Source: Amoebophrya sp. A120
Taxonomy: Eukaryota > Sar > Dinophyceae > Syndiniales > Amoebophryaceae
Assembly (NCBI GenBank): GCA_905178155.1
Contig: CAJINV010000015.1
Coordinates: 519,309 to 583,308 of the forward strand
Length of the DNA stretch: 64,000 bases
Reading direction: 5' to 3'
The notes under the pieces are model-generated. The model had not been told where the DNA came from, did not search any database, and saw only the letters and a program-made list of their open reading frames with translations. A program made the translations under genes and the position numbers. This document shows, piece after piece, positions 55,569-64,000 of this stretch (within the stretch, counting starts at the first letter, position 1; each line of letters begins with the position of its first letter).

Positions 55569-55710
55569 GTGAATAGCAATAGGGGAGAGAACGGTTTTTT
55601 TGTTTGCTTGTTTGAGTGAAAAGCTAGGTTTTTTTCATTTCTTTTCTTGCTGTATTTCCAAATTTTTTTCTTTTCGTCACCCAATTGTCATGCCATCATG
55701 AAGCTTGATT
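55569..55710. other. Short intergenic stretch
   Basis: T-rich, no features recognised. Confidence 0.3.
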
Positions 55711-57045
55711 CTATACCACTCTGGAGCGCCGCGCCTCTTGCGGATCCTCCTCGACATCATCACTCGCAGCTGCAATTGCGGGCTCAGAACTCGACGACCT
55801 AACTGCGCCGAACAAACCCTGAGCAGTCGTGGAAGATGAAGATTCTTGGTCCACTCCCGGCGCCCCGTCTTCGTCGAGCAGAGTATTGCCCCCTAACCCG
55901 CACTTGTTTTCTTCGCGCACAAGAAACGCCAAAGTGCTATCCAGGAAAAAACATCCATCCCCATCCATTTTCTGCATGACAAAGACAGGACTTTATGCAT
56001 GTTTTGCATGACAAATTGGATGGGGATGGGTCTTTTTTTGTGGATAAGTGCAGAAGTAATACCAGAGGAAGTAACCACTGCCGAGTAAAGAGACGATGCC
56101 GACGCAACATAGAAAGTACAGAGCACACTCACTGTGCTCGATTTGCACGACCGCGGCGGTTCCAGCAGAGTATACTGTTGGATAAGATGTCGAGCTAGCG
56201 TCGTCTTCTACAACTCCTCCTCCTTCGGTTCTTGTTGTACTGCCGGTCGTGCTGGACAACTTTGACGCGGCGACTACTTTTCCGTACGACCACAGTTGGA
56301 AAATTCCGAACAAACCGAACGCAATATGAATGTGCACAATTCATCCCCCTCCCCCTCATTTGTATTGCATGAACAGCAATACCAACACCCGCACATGCGG
56401 ACCCTGTGCATGACAGGTTCATTCGCGTAGTTTAGTACTGCTTGGGCTTCTGCAGGAATCTGTCATGCAAACAGTACCACACGGCAGCGCTTCGACTTGG
56501 TATTTTGCATGACAAATGAGCGGGAGGGGGAGTTGTGCACTGTCACACGCAATCCCCAGCCAGTAGAAGTGCGCGGAGAACATCAGCCGGGGCGGCTTCT
56601 CCGCGACCTTGCGCGCGCGCAAGATCCAGTATCCGGAAAATGTGGCGACAACCGCGATGGCGAAAGAGGATCCGATGGTACCGATGCAGGTGTTATCCTG
56701 TGCAGAAGTATCGTACTCGTAGTAATCGCGTTTATGCATGACAAATCTCTTTTAGAAGGTAAATCAGCATGAGAAATTCCACTTGTCATGCTGATCAAAT
56801 TTGTAATGCGAGTACTACTAGCTAGCACGATGCTTTTGCATTTCATAGGTGTCCGTGGCGTTTTTGGAGGGAAAGATGGTTGCGTCGAGGTGAAAGCGCA
56901 ACAGCGAGGTCTCGTCGACGATATAATTGATGTGATTGAACACATCCTGGACAATGTTCTTGTTGGGAGAGCCTTTATCATGTGTTGTCAGGCCACCTCG
57001 CATTCCGTCCCTTGGTAGCTGCACTTCTCCACCTCCTTCACTCAT
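55711..57045 (-). CDS. Unknown small membrane protein, 4 exons
   Basis: About 278 codons. ATG 57045 (MSEGGGEVQLPRDGM), conserved-looking soluble start (NIVQDVFNHINYIVDETSLL), hydrophobic segments TIGSSFAIAVVATFS, FYWLGIAFGLFGIFQLWSYG (created by a join), and ALYFLCCVGIVSLLGSGYFL, then a Ser/Glu/Asp-rich tail ending RRSRVV. Three introners (A, G, F) each with TSD. The layout suggests three membrane passes with a polar loop between the second and third. Family unknown. Confidence 0.6.
55938..56046. mobile_element. Introner, family F
   Basis: Tips TATCCAGGAAAAAACATCCA and TATCCACAAAAAAAGACCCA; TSD AGTGC. Joins WYYFCT to LAFLV. Confidence 0.9.
56325..56547. mobile_element. Introner, family G
   Basis: Tips TATGAATGTGCACAATTCA and TGTGACAGTGCACAACTCC; TSD CGCAA exact. 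Confidence 0.9.
56694..56847. mobile_element. Introner, family A
   Basis: Tips TATCCTGTGCAGAAGTATCG and TATGAAATGCAAAAGCATCG; TSD GGTGT exact. Confidence 0.9.
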
Positions 57046-57947
57046 GATTTTTCGTGGCGAAAAGTAAAAAGCTTCTGTTTCTTCTTCAGTAGATTTTCAG
57101 TTTTGCCCTGGCGGGAGCAGCCGCAGCAGCTAACGCTAAGTAGCGCTATCGCTGAAATAAAACTACTTCTAACACACAGACACAGGGACAGGACAGAGGA
57201 TATTACAGACAAATGCACTATTCTTGTCTTGCTTGGACTTTCATCGACACTTCTGGTGTTGTCCTTGTCTTCAAACAGGTTCTAGGACAATGAAAAAGCA
57301 GCATATATAGCACCTTGCACTTCATCCCCAATCTTTCCAGTTCATCCCCCGGCGGGCGCTTTTACGCTACTTACCGAAACTTGTTCACCCGCCTGAAACG
57401 CAACGACAAAACGACACAACGATCACGATGGACGAATTTCTTCCGATATTGCAACAATTCGCGATCGATTTTAAAACCAATTTGTGCGAAAGAAGCGTCT
57501 ACCAAAGCCGACACTGTTACTCGAGTTCGACGATAGATAAAAGCCGTTTTACTATTTGTAACTCAAGCCCTTGCGAAACTTTTAGAATTCTTGGATGTTC
57601 TTTCATTTTGTCGAAGCCGTCCCTTGGTGCAGCAGCTAAAGATTGCCCAGAACACTTCCGCACTGCTTGTTGCGCTCTTGGCGTAAAGCGTGTGCCCATG
57701 CCTGTCCGTCGGAAGCAGGTGGAGCCTCATTGTTGTACTTATGGAGGACCCTGATGCTTTTGTATGTGGTATTCGATTGACTGATCTGCTGACTCTGTGT
57801 CGCACTGCGGAGTAGTAGTTTCTTGGGAATCTGTATCTGCCATGCTGTGCGTTCATCACTATGAAAGAATTACAATTTATTATGTCGCGTAGTTTAGTAT
57901 ACTCATATTCCCAAGCGACACGACCGTGGTCGTCGTGGTCCTACTTT
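57046..57947. other. Intergenic stretch
   Basis: No introner. A plus-strand ORF (57428-57754, starts MDEFLPILQQFAIDFKTNLC) is Cys-rich but unsupported. Confidence 0.35.
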
Positions 57948-60234
57948 TTACCTATTCTCACTCTGCTGCCCGGCACCATGAGCATGTTCCTCCTTATTTT
58001 CCATCTCGATAATGATCACCGGCCCGAAATTTCGCAGCACCGGTTTTTTCTGGCCGGAACACATACTGTGGTCAGCATCGTCGTCGTCACAAAACTGGTG
58101 TTCCGCATCGAACATCCACTCCACCACCGAAAACGCGTACTTCTTGTGCGCTATGGCGCTTGCGTTCGCTGCGTTGAAGTTCACCCGCAAGTGCCATTTG
58201 ACGGACTGATTCGGGTGGAGTTTGATCGGAATCCCAATGCCATTGGCCGGCGTGGCAGTAGAAATTGCAGCATTCTTTTTTACACCGGGAGCGCCGTCGT
58301 TCTCCGGAATCGGCGTCTCCTTCACATTTGTTTCCTTGTGGTTCTGGTACTTCGTCGACACGACTCCCTCAGACAGCAAGGTGACAAACGGTGCGGCGTT
58401 CTTTCCGCCTTCTCCCGTGTCGTCGTTGTGAACGTGCGGCACGGCGAAGTCGTGGGTCAAGTGAAGCTTGTGATCGTGTAGATGCGTGTCCAATTTGTCG
58501 ACTTCCCCGTGCGTGAAACTCAAATCCCGCCCGAAAACGCCGTGGTGTTCCCGCGCTTGCTTATCGTGCAAGTAGTCGTGGTGGAGATTATGGGAGTAAA
58601 ACACATCGTCGTCGTGGTCCACGTCGTTATCCTCGTAGAGTTTCTCCTGCACCGCGGTTTTGCCGTCGTGCAGGTCGTAATCCCCGACTCGGTGGTGCAT
58701 CAGCAAATCGTGCGGGATCTTCTTCATTCCGCGCGTGTCGTCGTAGAAGGGAGTGGAGGTGTCATCATTTATTTCACCTCCTGGTGGTAACCCGTCTGGG
58801 TGCTTCTTCAACAACTCCTCCTCATCATGCAAAATCTCGTGGTGAAAGTAACTGTCAGCGAGTTCTCGGAGCATAATGTGGTCGGAAATTTCCCAGGGCT
58901 GGTTACCCTGATTTATCATCTCCAACGTGAAGTAGAGGACCGAGGACTTCCCCTGCTCCGACGTCGTCGCACTCGTCGCACCATATTTCCCGATACTGAT
59001 CCCCCGATACCCGTGGACATTTAAATTTCTCGGAGGTAATAACATCTTCGCGTTCGACTTTCTCGTATCTAGCTGTACAAAGACCCGGCTGCGCATCTTC
59101 CTTCGGAAATCCAAGTCGGACGGCATTTCGTCTTCCCAGGTGATCGGCAATTTCATCAGATTGGTCTCCTTCGGGTGCGGGTGGTCCGATAAATGCTTCG
59201 GGCTTTCTTCGGAAGTGGATTTGTAAGGAATTATGGCCCCGTTGTCGCGATGACCTACAGAGGCAGGAGATGATGCGCTCGTTCCACCTGCTGCGCGGAG
59301 GTCTTCATCCGCTGCAACTGCGGCGCCGCTGTCCATCCCGCCATTCTCCATGTGCAGAATGTCCCGCCATTTGTCCAAATCATTCTCGATTTCGTCTTCT
59401 ACCCATTCTAGTGTGTGCTGCATATACCCGTTTTCGCTGATGATCCCAACCTCTTCGGCCAAGTACTTGCTGAAGAAGTGCTTGTTGTGCCGTCCGAAAA
59501 TCCCGTTCTTCGACAGAGTGTTGACGATGAACAGGACGATAAAAATAAACAGCAACCCGCCGCAGAGGGGCACGAGGGATTGCTTTAGGATATTTTCTTC
59601 CTCCCCGTCTACATCAGCATGGGTGATGTACTTTCTGCGGTCTTTGTATGGAAGCGTCAGGATCGAAATCGTCAAAGTTGAAATCATGATTTGTCATGCA
59701 TAAAATGCAAGGCAAAAAAGACTGTATTGCAGAGGACACAATGGAGGCCGACTATTGTCCTGCTAGGGGTGAAGAATTGGGCTGCTGATTAGCACGACAG
59801 AAGGGCACCCCTTTGGCTAACTAGCATGACAGACACGCTTTGAGTGCCCGGGAAATTTGTCATGCGCGGACTACAAATGGCGCTGCAACTGGTATCCATT
59901 TTAAGCATGACAAACCATTTCCACTTTGAGGATTTCCAACCTGAGGCTTTCATACTTTGTTTGTATTTGGCGCACTTGTCGGGTCGATCAGCTCGATGCC
60001 ATCCGGCTGTTCTAAGTACCGTGGGCCGCCCCGGGTAGTTGAAGAGGAACTGGGGGAAGATCCTGCTGCAATGATTCCTCGCCCATGTTGATAAGGACCA
60101 CCTGCAGAAGATTGGTGTGCTGGGCCAGTCGCAACGTTGTCCTTATAAGGGGACGGCGGTGGCGCTTCTTCGTCATAATGATCTTGCATGTGCTGCAAGT
60201 GGTTCCGAAGCGTTTGGTCCGCGGGAATGGCCAT
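57948..60234 (-). CDS. His-rich type II membrane protein (unknown)
   Basis: About 656 codons in two exons. Start at MAIPADQTLRNHLQHMQDHY (60234); an in-frame Met at 60342 would add 36 residues. A Pro/Ser-rich cytoplasmic-looking N-terminus precedes one hydrophobic segment (LVPLCGGLLFIFIVLFIVNT). Then come an acidic region, a probable globular part (VFVQLDTRKSNAKMLLPPRN, VLYFTLEMINQGNQPWEISD, SVKWHLRVNFNAANASAIAH) and a His/Asp-rich stretch between about residues 370 and 480 with many HD, HH and DHD repeats that could bind metal. Type II topology and metal binding are inferred. No family recognised. Confidence 0.65.
59647..59954. mobile_element. Introner, family E (subtype 2)
   Basis: Tips TATGGAAGCGTCAGGATCG and TATGAAAGCCTCAGGTTGG; TSD CTTTG exact. 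Joins PNTNK to DRRKY. Confidence 0.9.
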
Positions 60235-60432
60235 GGTGACTGTCCTTGATGTACTAGGTGCAGCTAGAGGTAGTTGGGTCCCATTGTTCAGACAGTATGA
60301 GGGACATAAACGCGTAAATGTAGCAGTTGCTGAATATATCAAGAAGCTACTGAAGTGACAAAGCGATCATGTTATTGGAGCAAGTACTAGATGAAGAAAT
60401 CAAAATCATAAGGCGGAAGGGCCGAAGAAAAG

Positions 60433-60918
60433 CTAGTACAGGGGAGAAATAAATAAGGCTAGTAGAGGATGAATGGGAAGAGGCGCGACTAGGGGGGTCC
60501 AAAGAAAGCGAGATGCTGTGGGCCTCACGGTGAAAAGACAAAAGATGGAAGTAGAGATCAACACTCGTGTCGTGATGAACGCTTTGCTCACGTGTTTTTT
60601 TTTGTTCGTCTCAATTATACCTAGGACCGAAATGTATTTCTCTTGATGCTGCTGCACAACATGAAGGTGTCGAACCGACAAGCTTTTCTGATGCTTCACG
60701 ATCGAAAAGAACTTCCTGCAGATCCGATTAGTTTCATCTCTTAAGTATTGTGTCTGTCGATCCATTTCATTATCTCCAAATTCTCCTGCCTCCGCAGAGC
60801 GTACATTTGGAAGCACGGCCCGCAGCGCTTTTCGCCGAAGCCTGCTTGTTCTTTTGAGACCTTCATGTATGAGGATGCGAAGCGCGACACGGCTACAATA
60901 ATTTTCAGTAGACTTCAT
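60433..60918 (-). CDS. Doubtful ORF, basic protein
   Basis: 161-codon open frame, MKSTENYCSRVALRILIHEG, Arg/Lys-rich first half, hydrophobic end. Same strand as its neighbours, lies between two genes, no introner, no domain. Listed because of its length and orientation only. Confidence 0.3.
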   Translation of the reverse strand: MKSTENYCSRVALRILIHEGLKRTSRLRRKALRAVLPNVRSAEAGEFGDNEMDRQTQYLRDETNRICRKFFSIVKHQKSLSVRHLHVVQQHQEKYISVLGIIETNKKKHVSKAFITTRVLISTSIFCLFTVRPTASRFLWTPLVAPLPIHPLLALFISPLY

Positions 60919-61186
60919 CTTGCGTAAGAATTGTTACTGATAAAGCGCAGGAAAAAATGACAACTCTACGGGTTATTTTCCTCAGAAGGTCCTTTTCTTC
61001 GTTGGTTCCGTAGTTACTTTTCACTTGGTTTTTGAATACACAAAAGACACAACGGCCACCCCTTCTGATGTAGAAGAAGGTAGCTCGCTCATGTCTTCAA
61101 GAGCTAAGAGTGCAAGACAACCAGGCTACTTGTACTTACTTCTTAGCAGCTGCCGTTGCTTGAACTCTTCCCCAGCAGATGTTGAC

Positions 61187-63605
<2,419 letters not shown>

Positions 63606-64000
63606 TATGGCGAAGAAAAAGTGTTAACGTTAAAAACGGAATCATGAGCAAATTGATTTCCAGCGAAGTTCCCTAATGCAACTCTTCACCCGATCGCTCT
63701 GGACTAGAGGTCGCCTGCAATTTATACTGCGTTGTCGGTCGGCAAGTGCCAATCGAGCACCGGGAGAAATGCGTTACGTGTCATGCAGTTGCCGATGAAA
63801 CCGACAAAGTAATCGTCGACGTCCGTAGTTTCTCGCAGAAAAATGTTAAAGCGATACTGCTTGGCATTATGCATTTTTGCAAATATCTTTATTTTAGTGC
63901 CAAGATAGAAAGATGCAACTTTGCGTGAAGGCTGCAAAAGCTGGACCTTTGGACGTCGCCGAACCCAGTGAGCATTCTATTTCTAATGAAAAACATCAAA
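63606..64000. mobile_element. Partial introner, family D tip
   Basis: Tip TATGGCGAAGAAAAAGTGTT with GTTAACGTTAA follows the aspartate aminotransferase exon. No matching second tip occurs before the window ends, so the unit is either cut by the edge, unusually long, or truncated. The rest of the stretch has no recognisable exon. Confidence 0.55.

Overview
The window comes from a eukaryotic nuclear genome whose introns are mostly introner elements (transposon-like units that create introns). Every gene I can support is on the minus strand, a one-way gene order typical of dinoflagellates. Almost every gene is cut by AT-rich units of about 100-350 bp that start TAT(C/G), end (C/G)ATA, carry terminal inverted repeats (TIRs) and are flanked by 3-6 bp direct repeats (TSDs). 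Removing a unit plus one TSD restores conserved protein motifs. These introns do not begin GT or end AG. Established knowledge: introner elements with TIRs, TSDs and non-canonical splice ends are reported from the parasitic dinoflagellate Amoebophrya (Syndiniales). I infer an Amoebophrya-like organism; no rRNA or spliced leader is present to prove it.

Layout, right to left along the coding strand: aspartate aminotransferase (61187 to beyond 64000, missing only its N-terminus); a doubtful small ORF (60433-60918); a His-rich type II membrane protein (57948-60234); two small membrane proteins (55711-57045 and 53551-55568); a DBP2/DDX5-like DEAD-box helicase (50604-52908); a SAM methyltransferase (43638-49663); the cohesin ATPase SMC1 (29958-42459; 31 exons, 28 introner introns and 2 ordinary GT-AG introns); a locally duplicated block of unknown small genes (about 19.6-29.5 kb); a disordered protein (18436-19639); a PLOD/GT25-like glycosyltransferase (15899 to about 17859); a small membrane protein (14760-15566); the ER glucosyltransferase ALG8 (11773-14140); a small unknown protein (9438-11079); and a very long low-complexity membrane-anchored protein (154-9368) with 20 introners.

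About 90 introners fall into about 16 TIR families, named A-P here. Different families share the outer TATCCTGTG-like tip and a recurrent internal word, TTTGT(C/A/G)ATGC or its complement. Several copies are unusual: one introner nested in another (63046-63352 inside 62991-63465), one carrying a 128-bp tandem repeat (34592-35286), one swollen by a CTTCTGAAGG repeat field (44092-45214), one carrying a foreign GC-rich insert of about 480 bp (8245-9046), and one present in only one of two duplicated genes (23052-23291).

The genes are ordinary housekeeping functions (cohesin, RNA helicase, N-glycosylation, amino-acid metabolism) plus lineage-specific membrane or disordered proteins; they do not form one pathway. 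The system worth attention is the introner load itself. Coordinates of introners run from TIR tip to TIR tip; exon joins were worked out by eye and some are uncertain by a few bases.
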